DNA of 64,000 nt from Negativicutes bacterium. Lineage in GTDB: Bacteria > Bacillota_C > Negativicutes > Sporomusales_B > JARLHX01. The stretch lies in NCBI GenBank assembly GCA_031292015.1, contig JARLHY010000139.1, positions 108,685-172,684 on the forward strand. Reading direction: 5' to 3'. A model generated the notes under the pieces. The model saw nothing but the letters and a program-made list of their open reading frames with translations. It had not been told where the DNA came from and searched no databases. The translations under genes and the position numbers were made by a program. Below, piece after piece: positions 25,492 through 35,221 of the stretch (positions within the stretch are counted from its first letter, which is position 1; every line of letters begins with the position of its first letter).

Positions 25492-26646
25492 ATGTTCCGT
25501 TTTCTGACAGCAGGGGAATCGCACGGGCCCTGTCTCACGGCGGTGATCGAGGGACTGCCGGCCGGCATATCTGTCGACATCGAACGGATCAACAGGGATT
25601 TGGCCAGACGGCAGCAGGGGTTCGGCCGCGGCGGCAGGATGAAAATCGAGCAGGACCGGGTGGAGATTTTGTCCGGTATGCGTTTTGGCCAGACCTTGGG
25701 CAGCCCGTTGACGCTGACTGTCCGCAATCGGGACTGGGAGAACTGGCAGGAGCGCATGTCGGCCGCCGGGGAGCCGGCGGGACCGGCTGTTACTTGGCCC
25801 CGCCCCGGCCACGCCGACCTGACCGGAGTCTTGAAATACCAACGCCAGGACGTCAGAGATATCCTGGAACGGGCCAGCGCCAGAGAGACGGCCGCCCGGG
25901 TGGCCGTCGGCGCGGTGGCGAAACAACTGTTGGCCACGGTGGGCATCGACATAGCTTCGCATGTCGTCAATATCGGCGGAATAACTATTGAGCCTTATCC
26001 GGCCTATCAGCACCGGGACGTGGCTAAAAGGGCGGCCGCTTCTGAACTGGGGTGCATCGATGGGGCCGCTGAAGGCAAAATGAAGGAAATCATCCAGGTT
26101 GCCAAGGATCAGGGGGATACTCTGGGCGGCATTTTCGAGGTAGTGGCGACAGGAGCCATGCCTGGACTGGGCAGTTATGTGCAGTGGGACCGCCGCCTCG
26201 ACACCCGGCTGGGGGGAGCGCTTTTATCCATCCCGGCGGTGAAGGGCGTTGAGGTCGGCGAAGGTTTCAATTACGCCGCCTTACCTGGCAGCAGGGCCCA
26301 TGACGAGATTTTTTACGATTCCCGGCAGGGATACTACCGGCAAACCAACCGGGCGGGCGGGATCGAAGGCGGGATGAGCAACGGCGGCGATATCGTCGTC
26401 CGGGCAGTGATGAAGCCTATTCCCACGCTGATGACGCCGCTGGCGTCGGTGGATATCGCCACTAAACAGCCAGGCAGAGCCAACACGGAGCGTAGCGATG
26501 TCTGCGCCGTCAGCGCCGCAGCGGTAGTAGGCGAGGCAATGGCGGCCATCATCCTGGCGGAGGCTCTCCTGGAGAAGTTTGGCGGCGACAGCGCCGCTGA
26601 TCTTGCGGCAGCTGTGGACAACTACCGGCGCAGACTTGCGCCATAG
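25492..26646 (+). CDS. aroC: Chorismate synthase
   Basis: 384 residues. Makes chorismate from 5-enolpyruvylshikimate-3-phosphate with reduced FMN. I choose the second ATG (25492), seven bases after AAAGGGGG and matching the family start MFRFLTAGESHGP; the ATG at 25486 is too close to that site. Signatures: RRQQGFGRGGRM near 43-54, GRPGHADLTG-like PRPGHADLTGVLKY, and RASARETAARVAVGA near 125. It starts the aroC-aroK-aroB operon, 12 bases before aroK, and is preceded by structured repeat B. Confidence 0.94.
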   Translation: MFRFLTAGESHGPCLTAVIEGLPAGISVDIERINRDLARRQQGFGRGGRMKIEQDRVEILSGMRFGQTLGSPLTLTVRNRDWENWQERMSAAGEPAGPAVTWPRPGHADLTGVLKYQRQDVRDILERASARETAARVAVGAVAKQLLATVGIDIASHVVNIGGITIEPYPAYQHRDVAKRAAASELGCIDGAAEGKMKEIIQVAKDQGDTLGGIFEVVATGAMPGLGSYVQWDRRLDTRLGGALLSIPAVKGVEVGEGFNYAALPGSRAHDEIFYDSRQGYYRQTNRAGGIEGGMSNGGDIVVRAVMKPIPTLMTPLASVDIATKQPGRANTERSDVCAVSAAAVVGEAMAAIILAEALLEKFGGDSAADLAAAVDNYRRRLAP

Positions 26647-26658
26647 CCGGCGGATGGT

Positions 26659-27171
26659 ATGAAAAACATTGTTTTGATCGGTTTCATGGCAACAGGCAAA
26701 ACCAGCGTCGGCCGTCTGCTGGCCCGGCGGCTGGGCCGCTGTTTCGTCGATGTCGACGAGAGGATCGAGCAGGAAAGCGGCATGAGCATCGCCGAAATGT
26801 TTGCCAGGCACGGTGAAGACTGCTTCCGGGAGAAAGAGCGGGAGATGATCGCAAGGGTTTCCCGTTTTCGCAACGCGGTGATCGCCACCGGCGGCGGGGT
26901 GGTGCTGTTTCCGGAAAATATGAATCTGCTGCGGGCGACCGGTATTATCATTGCCCTGACCGCATCGGCGGAAGCCATTCTTGAGCGGGCCGGCCGGAGG
27001 AATACCCGGCCGCTTCTGGAGAGGCCGGACCGCGAGCAATTCATCGCCGACTTGCTGGGCAAAAGGTCGGGCCTTTACCGGCAAGCCGATTACTCAGTGG
27101 ACAACGAGTCTTGTTCGCCGCGCGAGACGGTGGAAAAGATTGTCGCACTGCTAAAGCAGGAGGGGAAATAG
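26659..27171 (+). CDS. aroK: Shikimate kinase
   Basis: 170 residues. ATP-dependent 3-phosphorylation of shikimate. The P-loop is GFMATGKTSVGRLLA near 8-22, the shikimate-binding site is FVDVDERIEQ with GEDCFREKERE, ATGGGVVL near 75 is the Walker-B-like glycine loop, and the lid Arg is in NTRPLL. The length is normal. It ends two bases before aroB. Confidence 0.94.
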   Translation: MKNIVLIGFMATGKTSVGRLLARRLGRCFVDVDERIEQESGMSIAEMFARHGEDCFREKEREMIARVSRFRNAVIATGGGVVLFPENMNLLRATGIIIALTASAEAILERAGRRNTRPLLERPDREQFIADLLGKRSGLYRQADYSVDNESCSPRETVEKIVALLKQEGK

Positions 27172-27173
27172 TT

Positions 27174-28256
27174 ATGGCCCAGGTACAGGTGAATCTGCCG
27201 ACCGGCGGCTATACCATCCATATCGGCCCCGGGGGGGTTGGGAAAATTGGCGAGCTGGCCGGGGCGGTCAAGCTGTCCGGCAAGGCGCTGGTGATTTCGG
27301 ACGAAAACGTCGGCGCCAGGTACGGCGAAGCAGCGCTCCGCAGCCTGGCGGACAGCGGTTTTGCGGCTGAGTTGGCCACCGTACCGGCCGGGGAGGATTC
27401 CAAGTCGCTGGCGACGGCGATGAAGCTTTACACCAAAGCCATCACGATGGAGCTTGACCGGCGGTCGCCGGTTATTGCCCTGGGCGGCGGGGTTGTGGGT
27501 GACCTGGCCGGGTTTGTTGCCGCCACTTACCTCAGGGGCGTGCCGTTTATTCAGGTCCCGACCAGTCTCTTGGCCCAGGTTGACTCCAGCGTTGGCGGCA
27601 AGGTGGCTGTCAATCATCCCCTGGGCAAGAACCTGATCGGCGCTTTCTATCAGCCGCGGCTGGTGATCGTCGACACCGGCGTGCTGACCACGCTGCCGGC
27701 GCGGCAGCTTTCCACCGGACTGGCGGAGGTCGCAAAACACGCCATCATCGCTGCAGCCGACTTTCTGGCCTACCTGGAGGAGCATCATCAGGCCATACTG
27801 GCGAAAGACCAGGAACCGCTGACCGAAATCATCCGCCGTTCCTGCGTGATTAAAGCCAACGTGGTGGAGCAGGACGAAAAGGAAGCTCACCTAAGAATGA
27901 TCCTGAATTTCGGCCACACCATCGGCCACGCGGTGGAGGCCAGCGCCGGTTATGGACTGTATACCCACGGCGAGGCAGTGGCTGTGGGCATGCATGGTGC
28001 GGCGCTGATCAGCCACTATCTCGGCCTGTGCGACCGGGAGACGGTAACCGCCGTCTGCTCTGTGCTGCGGCGCTTCGGTCTGCCGCTCACCGCCAAGCAG
28101 TGCGCCCCGGGCGACCTGATGGCTTTTTTCAGTCGGGATAAGAAGCGGATCGGCGGTACTATCAACTGGGTGCTGCTGAAGGCGATCGGCGAAGTCACTA
28201 TCGTCAGCCAGGTGCCGGAGGAGATCGTCCGCAAGGTCCTGGAGGAAATCACATAA
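27174..28256 (+). CDS. aroB: 3-dehydroquinate synthase
   Basis: 360 residues. NAD- and metal-dependent conversion of DAHP to 3-dehydroquinate. ATG at 27174 with AGGAGGGG nine bases upstream. Motifs: PAGEDSKSL near 61, ALGGGVVGDLAGFVAATYLRG near 100, PTSLLAQVDSSVGGKVAVN near 126, and metal ligands in GLAEVAKHAI, NFGHTIGHAVE and THGEAVAVGM. It completes the run aroE, aroC, aroK, aroB. No aroA, aroD or aroF is visible in this window. Confidence 0.94.
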   Translation: MAQVQVNLPTGGYTIHIGPGGVGKIGELAGAVKLSGKALVISDENVGARYGEAALRSLADSGFAAELATVPAGEDSKSLATAMKLYTKAITMELDRRSPVIALGGGVVGDLAGFVAATYLRGVPFIQVPTSLLAQVDSSVGGKVAVNHPLGKNLIGAFYQPRLVIVDTGVLTTLPARQLSTGLAEVAKHAIIAAADFLAYLEEHHQAILAKDQEPLTEIIRRSCVIKANVVEQDEKEAHLRMILNFGHTIGHAVEASAGYGLYTHGEAVAVGMHGAALISHYLGLCDRETVTAVCSVLRRFGLPLTAKQCAPGDLMAFFSRDKKRIGGTINWVLLKAIGEVTIVSQVPEEIVRKVLEEIT

Positions 28257-28362
28257 ATTGAAGCAGGCAAGAGATACTAGGCCTATGGCTTTGACCCGGC
28301 CGTAAGCGGCAATCGACAGATGAAACAATAGTTTGACAAAATCGGATTACGGGGGAGAAATC

Positions 28363-29751
28363 ATGCTCGACCGGAAGGTTATGGCTCAGATCCTGGATGA
28401 GGCGCTGGCCCGCGGCGGAGATTTCGCCGACCTCTTCATCGAGGACCGCGCGACAACGCTTGTTTCCTGTGAAGACAACAGGATTGAAAGAATCAAAACC
28501 GGCGTGGATGTCGGCGCCGGAGTGAGGGTTATCTACGGCGATACTACGGCTTACGCCTATACAAACAAAGTGAGCAAGGACGATCTGCTGGCGGTGGCGG
28601 ACATTGCCAGCCGGGCGGCAAAAGGGGCGAAAAGAGATATCCAGGTTGACCTGCGGCAGGTTCAGCCCACGGTCGATCTGGATGTGGCCATCCTGCCCGG
28701 TGACGTTAAGATCGACGACAAAGTCGCGGCGGTGGAGGCGGCCAACGACGCGGCCAGGGCGGTGGATCCGCGTATTGGCCAGGTCATGGTCGTCTACGGC
28801 GATGTGCGGCAGGATGTTACTATCGCCAATTCCCTCGGGCGGCTGGTGGAGGACCGGCGGGTGAGAACCAGACTGTCGGTCAACGCGGTGGCTGCGGCCG
28901 GTGAACAAATTCAGACAGGCTTTGAGTCGTTGGGGTCCAATCAGGGCTTTGAGCTCATCGCTCCGGGCGCCTGTGAAGCGCTGGCCAAAACGGCGGCGGG
29001 AAGAGCGTTGTCCGCGCTTACGGCGAAACCGATGCCGGCCGGCAGGATGCCTGTGGTGATGGCCGGGGCGGCCGGGGGCACGATGGTTCATGAAGCGTGC
29101 GGCCACGGCCTGGAAGCCGACCTGGTGCAAAAAGGGCTGTCGGTTTACGCCGGACGGAAAGGGGAAAAAGTTGCCGCCGGGGCCATTACTGTGGTGGATG
29201 ACGGGACACTTCCCCACCGCTACGGGACGATGCGCTTCGATGACGAAGGCTTTCCCACGCAAAAGACGGTGCTGATTGAAAACGGGATACTGTCCAATTT
29301 TATGTACGACTACCTGACAGCGACCAAGGACAAGGTGACCCCTACCGGCAACGGGCGGCGGGAATCCTTCGAGCATAAGCCGATACCCCGGATGCGCAAC
29401 ACTTACATCGCCCCCGGCAAGGACAATCCCGAGGCGGTGATCAAATCGGTCCGCGACGGGCTGCTTGTGAAGAAAATGGGCGGAGGCCAGGTCAATACGG
29501 TGAACGGTGACTTCGTCTTCGATGTGGCCGAAGGATACCTGATCAGGGACGGGCAGGTCACCTGCGCCGTCCGGGGGGCCACTCTGGCCGGCAACGGCCC
29601 GGAAGTGCTGCGGACGATCGACATGGTGGGCTCGGATATGGGCTTCACCATCGGAACCTGCGGTAAAGACGGGCAGAGCGCGCCGGTGGCCGATGCTCAG
29701 CCGACCTTGCGCATTCCGGAGATTATTGTCGGCGGAACAGAACACAGGTAA
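28363..29751 (+). CDS. tldD: TldD/PmbA-family metalloprotease (TldD type)
   Basis: 462 residues. ATG after GGGGGAG. The zinc motif HEACGHGLEADL (HExxxH) lies near 243, as in TldD, with a C-terminal cysteine in GTCGKDGQ. TldD normally acts as a heterodimer with TldE/PmbA to degrade unfolded peptides or mature peptide natural products such as microcin B17. No tldE partner is next to it, so the partner may be elsewhere or this may be a homomeric member. An intrinsic terminator follows. Confidence 0.9.
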   Translation: MLDRKVMAQILDEALARGGDFADLFIEDRATTLVSCEDNRIERIKTGVDVGAGVRVIYGDTTAYAYTNKVSKDDLLAVADIASRAAKGAKRDIQVDLRQVQPTVDLDVAILPGDVKIDDKVAAVEAANDAARAVDPRIGQVMVVYGDVRQDVTIANSLGRLVEDRRVRTRLSVNAVAAAGEQIQTGFESLGSNQGFELIAPGACEALAKTAAGRALSALTAKPMPAGRMPVVMAGAAGGTMVHEACGHGLEADLVQKGLSVYAGRKGEKVAAGAITVVDDGTLPHRYGTMRFDDEGFPTQKTVLIENGILSNFMYDYLTATKDKVTPTGNGRRESFEHKPIPRMRNTYIAPGKDNPEAVIKSVRDGLLVKKMGGGQVNTVNGDFVFDVAEGYLIRDGQVTCAVRGATLAGNGPEVLRTIDMVGSDMGFTIGTCGKDGQSAPVADAQPTLRIPEIIVGGTEHR

Positions 29752-29761
29752 ATTCATTTTG

Positions 29762-29799
29762 AAATTCACCGGCCTAAATCAGGCGGGTGAATTTTTTTT
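29762..29799 (+). terminator. Rho-independent terminator after tldD
   Basis: AAATTCACC pairs with GGGTGAATT around an inner GGCCT/AGGC-type loop and is followed by eight T residues. Confidence 0.88.
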
Positions 29800-29901
29800 A
29801 TTATTCCGGAATATTTGGACCAATTGGTCACTGCTTGCAGGATACGCCACGACTAGGTCGAATATTACAAGGTATATTTTTTCGGGTGGAGGTAAAGAAG
29901 G

Positions 29902-31029
29902 TTGGCGACGGACAAGAAAAGGATCATTTCCATAGCAGCAATTGTGGTCATCGCCTTGACAGGGATTATTGGGTACCGTATTTATGCCAACATGGCCGCC
30001 AACAAGGAGCGCGCGGCCCGGGTCGCCCAGGGACGGAGCGTTGCCGCCGAGGTGGCAAATGTCGGCCGCAGAGACGTACAGTCCAATTTGTTGTTTTCCG
30101 CCAACCTGGAGCCTTACTGGACGGCGGATCTGTCGCCGAAGGTGGACGGACGGGTGGCTGCCCTGAATGTTGACGAGGGCGATGTGGTAAAGGCCGGCTC
30201 GATTATTGCCACTCTTGATACCGATGAACTGCTGCCCCAGGTTACCCAGGCCGAAGGCAGTCTTTACACCGCCAAGGCCAATCTGGAGCAGGCCGAACTT
30301 GACCTGCAGCGGGCTATTCCTCTGGCCCGCCAGGGGGCGATTTCCGCCCAGGCCCTTGATACGGCGCGAATCAAACGCGATCTGGCCATCGGACAGGTGC
30401 GGTCGGCCGAGGGGGCGCTGGCTCAGTTGAGTGCCAGGCTGGACAACGCAAATCTTCCCGCTCCGCGGGATGGCATTGTCACAAAACGCTATCTTCAGGC
30501 AGGCTACTACGCCAAAACCGGCTCACCGATCATCAGTCTGGCTGACGTAAGTTCGATGTTGGTCAAAGCGTCGGTGGGAGAGGCGGAGGTAAGCCAACTG
30601 CGACTCGGCATGCCGGCCGCCGTCAAGATTGCCGCCCTTGGCGACAGACAGTTCGCCGGAACGGTGACCAGACTGACGCCGGCGGCGGTTCTTCCGTCCC
30701 GCACGTTCGTTGCCGAAGTTACTGTCCCCAATGCTGAGGGGATTCTGAAGACCGGTATGTTCGCCCAGGTGCTGATAGGCGGCGAGGTTCACAAAAACGT
30801 GGTGGCCGTGCCGGAAGGGGCGCTGGTGCTGCGCGAGGATCAGAAAGCCGTGTATGTGGTTACCGCCGATAATAAGGCGCAGCTGAGAATTCTGAAACTG
30901 GGCTACGTCAACGGCGGCTGGGCCGAAGTTCTTGACGGGGTCAAAGAAGGGGAATTGATCGTTGTCGCCGGACAGAACAAGCTGAGGGACGGATCAAGTC
31001 TCGATCGGCCTGCCAAGGAAGGGGAATAA
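29902..31029 (+). CDS. RND efflux periplasmic adaptor (membrane fusion protein)
   Basis: 375 residues. TTG start with TGGAGGT nine bases upstream. One N-terminal membrane anchor (IISIAAIVVIALTGIIGY) precedes a lipoyl-type domain (ADLSPKVDGRVAALNVDEGD near 75), an alpha hairpin rich in Ala, Gln and Leu (about 115-175), and beta-barrel and membrane-proximal domains. It would bridge the inner-membrane RND pump to an outer-membrane channel, which implies a diderm envelope. Seven bases separate it from the pump gene. No TolC-type channel gene is in the window. Confidence 0.9.
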   Translation: MATDKKRIISIAAIVVIALTGIIGYRIYANMAANKERAARVAQGRSVAAEVANVGRRDVQSNLLFSANLEPYWTADLSPKVDGRVAALNVDEGDVVKAGSIIATLDTDELLPQVTQAEGSLYTAKANLEQAELDLQRAIPLARQGAISAQALDTARIKRDLAIGQVRSAEGALAQLSARLDNANLPAPRDGIVTKRYLQAGYYAKTGSPIISLADVSSMLVKASVGEAEVSQLRLGMPAAVKIAALGDRQFAGTVTRLTPAAVLPSRTFVAEVTVPNAEGILKTGMFAQVLIGGEVHKNVVAVPEGALVLREDQKAVYVVTADNKAQLRILKLGYVNGGWAEVLDGVKEGELIVVAGQNKLRDGSSLDRPAKEGE

Positions 31030-31036
31030 CCGTTAC

Positions 31037-34000
31037 ATGGGTCTTTATACCTTCATCAAGCGGCCGGTTTTCACAACAATGGTGGTCATGCTGCTGGTGG
31101 TCTTCGGGCTGAGTTCCTACCCGTCCCTGGGCATTGACCTTTATCCTGATGTAGACTTTCCCATCGTCACCGTAACCGTCACCTGGACCGGCACGTCGCC
31201 GGAAGAGATGGAAACCCTGGTGACCAAGCCGATTGAAGACGCCGTCAGCTCGGTTTCGAATATCAAAACCTTATCCTCGGTCACGCTGGAAGGTTTTTCC
31301 CAGACGACGCTGGAGTTTACCTTCGGTACCGACGCCAAAATGGCGGCCAACGATGTGCGGGAAAAGGTGGCCGGTATCCGCAAGCGCCTGCCGGACCAGA
31401 TCGATGAACCGGCGGTGCAGCGGTTTGACATTACCGCCCAGGCCATCGTTTATTTCAGTCTGGCGTCTGACAGCCGCAGCCGGGGCGAGACAAGGAAAAT
31501 CGCCTGGGATATCGTCAAGGATGAGCTGCAGCGGTTGGACGACGTGGCCGATGTCAGCGTCTTCGGAGCCGCCGCCCGCGAAATTCATGTTTTTGTCGAT
31601 CCGCGAAAACTGGAAGCCTATCGTATCGGCTTTCAGGATTTATTCAATATTCTGGATGCCCAGAACATGGACACCCCAGGCGGACGGGTAAGAGAAAAGG
31701 GTACCGAGATCACGGTCCGGACCCTGGGGCAGTTCAAGTCGGTGGATGATGTCAAGAACATCGTAGTCGCCAGCCAGGGATTGCAGAACATAAGAATCAA
31801 AGACGTCGCCGATGTGACGGACGGGTTTGAAGAAGAACGGACCTACGCCCGGACGGACGGGACGCCCAGTGTGCTGATTGCCGTGCAGAAACAGTCCGGG
31901 ACCAACACGGTTCAGGTCGCCGAACGGGTCAAGACGCGGATGGAGCAGTTGCAGCGGGACATGCTGCCGCCGGATATCAAGGTTTCCATCGTCCGCGACA
32001 GTTCGCGCTACATCCATGACAATCTCGACGATGTCATGATGTCGCTGGTTTTCGGCGGCTTGCTGGCGGTCATCATCACCTTCCTGTTTTTGCAGAATAC
32101 CAGGGCGACGATTATCGGCGCCATCGCCATACCTACCTCGATCGTGGCCACCTTCTTTTTGATGAAGGTGATGCATTTTACATTGAACAACATGTCGTTG
32201 ATGGGTCTGAGCCTGGCGGTCGGCATCCTGATCGACGACGCCATCGTGGTTATCGAAAACATCTTCCGCCATATGGAGCACGGCAAGCCGCCGCTGCAGG
32301 CCGCCGCCGAAGGGACAGGCGAAATCGCCCTGGCGGTCATGGCCACAACCTTGTCGATTCTGGCAGTATTCGTGCCTGTCGGCAACATGGGCGAAGTCAT
32401 CGGCGAGTTTTTCAAGCAGTTTGGGTTGACGGTGGCTTTCGCCGTCGCTTTCTCACTGTTCGTCGCCTTCACCCTCACGCCGATGCTGTCGGCTTACTGG
32501 CTGAAGATCAGCCCGGTAAACCGCGAGACGTTACACGGACCGGGCCGGTGGATACAGAAGGTCCTGGATGTGTGGGAGGACGGTTTTTTAAGGTTCCGTG
32601 ACACCTACAAAGAGGTTGTCAGCTGGGCGCTGAAGCGGCCGAAGAAGCTGGTGGCGCTGGCTGTGCTTTCGCTGCTTATCAATATTGCGCTGGTCCCGTT
32701 TCTTGGCAAGGAATTTCAGCCCCAGTACGACTCCGGCGAGTTCAATATCGCCCTGGAGGCGCCGGCAGGCACCTCTCTCGACAAAATGAAAGAACTGGTG
32801 GCGCCCATCGAGAAGGAAGTGCTCAGCATTCCGGGCCTTGAGACGGCATTTTTCAATATCGGTTCGCAGCGCAACCCGGTGTACAAAGGGTTTATCGGGG
32901 TTCGGCTGATCCCTTCCGACAAGCGCTCCAAGTCGATGATGGATATCATGGATGATCTGCGGATCAAGTTCCGTAAAGTCCAGGGACTCAAGGTCGCGGT
33001 CAACAACACCCAAGGGGTGGGACGGGGCGACGCGCGGCCGATCCAGATCGCTTTCCGCGGTCCCGACCTGGAGGTGCTGCGGACCATCGCCTCCCAACTG
33101 GCTGACGAGATCAGAAAGATCCCCGGCACCGCCGATGTCGATATTTCCAGCGCCCAGTCCGAGCCTGAGGTGCAGATTCGCCTGGATCCGGAGCGAATTG
33201 GGCAGACGGGGGTCAACGCCACTGACGCCGGCAACGCCATCCAGATGGCTTTTCTTGGCATTGTCCAGAAGAATCAGTTTACCATCGCCGACAAGGCTTA
33301 CAACATCCGGGTCCAGATGCCGGAAGAAAGCCGGATGAGTATCGACGATGTCGCCAACCTTCGCATTTCCGGGAAATCAGGCACTTTCGTCCGACTTGGG
33401 GACGTCGCTGAAGTCAAATTTTCCTCCGGACCGACCCAGATCGACCGGGAGGGGCGGCAGCGTCAGGTTATCGTCTACGGCAACGCCATCGGGATATCTT
33501 CCGGTGAGGTGATGGACCGGGCCCTGAATACCATTATCCCTGCCATGAATCTGCCGTTCGGTTACACCTATCGCCTGGTAGGTCAGGCCCAGACGATGCA
33601 GGATTCTTTCCGGGAGATCAGCAAGGCTCTGATTCTGGCAATCGTACTGATCTACATGGTGTTGGCGGCCGAATTCGAGAGTTTCATCCACCCGCTGACC
33701 ATCATGCTGTCTTTGCCTTTCTCGCTGGTCGGGGCGATCCTCGGTCTTTTGGTAGCCGGCAAAACCATCAACATCATGTCTCTGATCGGGATCATCATGC
33801 TGATGGGGCTTGTGACCAAAAACGCCATTTTGCTCATCGACTATACCAATCAACTGCGGGAAAAGGGCTATGAGATCACCGAAGCCCTGGTGGAAGCGGG
33901 AGCGGTTCGTCTTCGTCCGATCCTGATGACGACGTTCGCGATGATTCTCGGCATGGCGCCGATAGCCCTGGGCTGGGGCGCAGGGGCCGAACTGCGTTCA

Positions 34001-34147
34001 TCGATGGGGGTTGTTCTGGTGGGCGGTCTGATCACTTCAACCTTCCTGACCCTGATCATCGTGCCGCTGGTCTATCTTTTGATCGATCGCCTGCAGCAGC
34101 GCATGAAACGCCGAAAGGAAGAACCGCCGGCCAGTTTCGGAGCCTAA
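31037..34147 (+). CDS. RND-family efflux transporter (AcrB/HAE1 type)
   Basis: 1036 residues, the full length for an AcrB/MdtB-like inner-membrane proton antiporter, with 12 helices and two large periplasmic loops. The proton-relay aspartates are in helix 4 (LAVGILIDDAIVVIENIF near 397-410) and the partner Lys is in MGLVTKNAILLIDYTN near 925. ATG with GGGGAATAACC upstream. It forms an operon with the adaptor upstream. Substrate could be drugs, solvents or metabolites; the sequence alone does not say which. Confidence 0.93.
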   Translation: MGLYTFIKRPVFTTMVVMLLVVFGLSSYPSLGIDLYPDVDFPIVTVTVTWTGTSPEEMETLVTKPIEDAVSSVSNIKTLSSVTLEGFSQTTLEFTFGTDAKMAANDVREKVAGIRKRLPDQIDEPAVQRFDITAQAIVYFSLASDSRSRGETRKIAWDIVKDELQRLDDVADVSVFGAAAREIHVFVDPRKLEAYRIGFQDLFNILDAQNMDTPGGRVREKGTEITVRTLGQFKSVDDVKNIVVASQGLQNIRIKDVADVTDGFEEERTYARTDGTPSVLIAVQKQSGTNTVQVAERVKTRMEQLQRDMLPPDIKVSIVRDSSRYIHDNLDDVMMSLVFGGLLAVIITFLFLQNTRATIIGAIAIPTSIVATFFLMKVMHFTLNNMSLMGLSLAVGILIDDAIVVIENIFRHMEHGKPPLQAAAEGTGEIALAVMATTLSILAVFVPVGNMGEVIGEFFKQFGLTVAFAVAFSLFVAFTLTPMLSAYWLKISPVNRETLHGPGRWIQKVLDVWEDGFLRFRDTYKEVVSWALKRPKKLVALAVLSLLINIALVPFLGKEFQPQYDSGEFNIALEAPAGTSLDKMKELVAPIEKEVLSIPGLETAFFNIGSQRNPVYKGFIGVRLIPSDKRSKSMMDIMDDLRIKFRKVQGLKVAVNNTQGVGRGDARPIQIAFRGPDLEVLRTIASQLADEIRKIPGTADVDISSAQSEPEVQIRLDPERIGQTGVNATDAGNAIQMAFLGIVQKNQFTIADKAYNIRVQMPEESRMSIDDVANLRISGKSGTFVRLGDVAEVKFSSGPTQIDREGRQRQVIVYGNAIGISSGEVMDRALNTIIPAMNLPFGYTYRLVGQAQTMQDSFREISKALILAIVLIYMVLAAEFESFIHPLTIMLSLPFSLVGAILGLLVAGKTINIMSLIGIIMLMGLVTKNAILLIDYTNQLREKGYEITEALVEAGAVRLRPILMTTFAMILGMAPIALGWGAGAELRSSMGVVLVGGLITSTFLTLIIVPLVYLLIDRLQQRMKRRKEEPPASFGA

Positions 34148-34161
34148 AAAAACGCAAAAAA

Positions 34162-34189
34162 AACTGCCCGTGATTTGGGCAGTTTTTTA
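34162..34189 (+). terminator. Rho-independent terminator after the RND operon
   Basis: AACTGCCC/GGGCAGTT with a seven-base loop is followed by T residues. The A-tract before it may allow action in both directions. Confidence 0.9.
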
Positions 34190-34367
34190 TTTCCCTAAAG
34201 TATACTTTCTCATGGGATGAGAGCAACCAGGCCTACGTCGGCGCTCCAAAGATGGAGCCAGTGCAGAACGAGCCATGCCCGGATACTCTTATTGCGTCAG
34301 AGGTGCGGGACAGGCCCGGTTTTCTTTATGCGGTCAGGGGCCGGTGACTGACGAGAGGCCGACGGCA

Positions 34368-34640
34368 TTAATCCTTGTCTTTCTTATCGTCCTTTTTGTC
34401 CTTCTTGTCGTCCTTCTTGTCGTCTTTTTTATCATCTTTCTTGTCTTCGTTCTTCTTCAGTAAAGTTTTGATGTCTTCTTCCAGTTTTTGATTGTTGGCG
34501 TCGACGACATCGATCATGGCTTTAAGCATCGACATCAGAGCCCGTTGAAAGGCCTCCTTGTCGCTGTTTTTCGCCAGACGCTCTTCATAGAACTGTTTGT
34601 GCAGTTTACCGAGTTCTTTGCGGGTAAAGCCTATTGCCAC
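34368..34640 (-). CDS. Small protein with Lys/Asp repeat tail
   Basis: 90 residues on the minus strand. The start is GTG (complement of 34638-34640) with AAGGAG ten bases upstream, giving MAIGFTRKELGKLHKQF. The first 65 residues are helical, and the C-terminus is a low-complexity run of KKDD units ending KDKKDDKKDKD. Such tails are highly charged and probably disordered. No known family is recognised. The gene is monocistronic, between the RND terminator and a short plus-strand reading frame. Confidence 0.65.
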   Translation of the reverse strand: MAIGFTRKELGKLHKQFYEERLAKNSDKEAFQRALMSMLKAMIDVVDANNQKLEEDIKTLLKKNEDKKDDKKDDKKDDKKDKKDDKKDKD

Positions 34641-34763
34641 TATACTTCCACTCCTTGTCACTGCTATAATGCTTTTTTCTACAAGGGGGGCGTTTCTCCC
34701 TTTAATTTTAGCTGCTGTTTATTATATCCAGCGATCAATCAGAGCAACAACGGAGGAATAATA

Positions 34764-34880
34764 ATGCGGCAGCGAGAAAGAAACATCAGGGAGCAAAGGC
34801 TGGATCATAAACAAATGATTATAACCGGCAAAGCAAACGTGATGCCGCCAGAGGCCCATGTCCACTTGTCGCTGCCGTAA
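34764..34880 (+). CDS. Possible 38-residue small protein
   Basis: An ATG follows GGAGG by seven bases and opens a 38-codon frame starting MRQRERNIREQRLDHKQM. It is basic and hydrophilic with no motif. Only the good ribosome-binding site supports it; it may be spurious. Confidence 0.25.
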   Translation: MRQRERNIREQRLDHKQMIITGKANVMPPEAHVHLSLP

Positions 34881-35015
34881 AATTCTGGTACGCTTAAAAT
34901 GATGTATATTGGGTTTGTCGGAAGGTTTTAGAGGAAAAAAAGGGAGCATTGGGCTATCTGCTGATGCCTCATTTTTTTAGTGAAGGAATTTGTTGTATGC
35001 GGGGGGGTGATCGGC

Positions 35016-35198
35016 GTGTTCGTAGTGACTATTGATCCTGACAAGTGTGTGGGCTGTGGTGAATGTATCAAGGCTTGTCCGGCTGTGTTCCTGTCCCTGG
35101 TGGACGGAAAGGCCGAGGCAACCGGCGAGGAATGCCTGGGTTGCCAAAGTTGCGCGATGTTGTGCCCGGTAGAGGCGATTGTCGTTCAGGAGTATTAA
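35016..35198 (+). CDS. Small 2[4Fe-4S] ferredoxin
   Basis: 60 residues. GTG at 35016 is six bases after a G-rich ribosome-binding site (GGGGGGGTGA). It carries two classical CxxCxxCxxxCP clusters: [12 protein letters not shown] and [12 protein letters not shown]. It lies 23 bases before dsrA and is probably cotranscribed, so it is a good candidate electron donor or shuttle for the sulfite reductase complex. Confidence 0.9.
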   Translation: MFVVTIDPDKCVGCGECIKACPAVFLSLVDGKAEATGEECLGCQSCAMLCPVEAIVVQEY

Positions 35199-35221
35199 AC
35201 GCTAAATTTGCGGAGGTGAAC

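Noticed and set aside
34190..34367. Small RNA gene between the RND operon and the Lys/Asp-tail gene (hairpin GCTCCA-AAGA-TGGAGC).
   Set aside because: Hairpins are present, but no promoter, terminator or similarity to a known RNA supports a gene.
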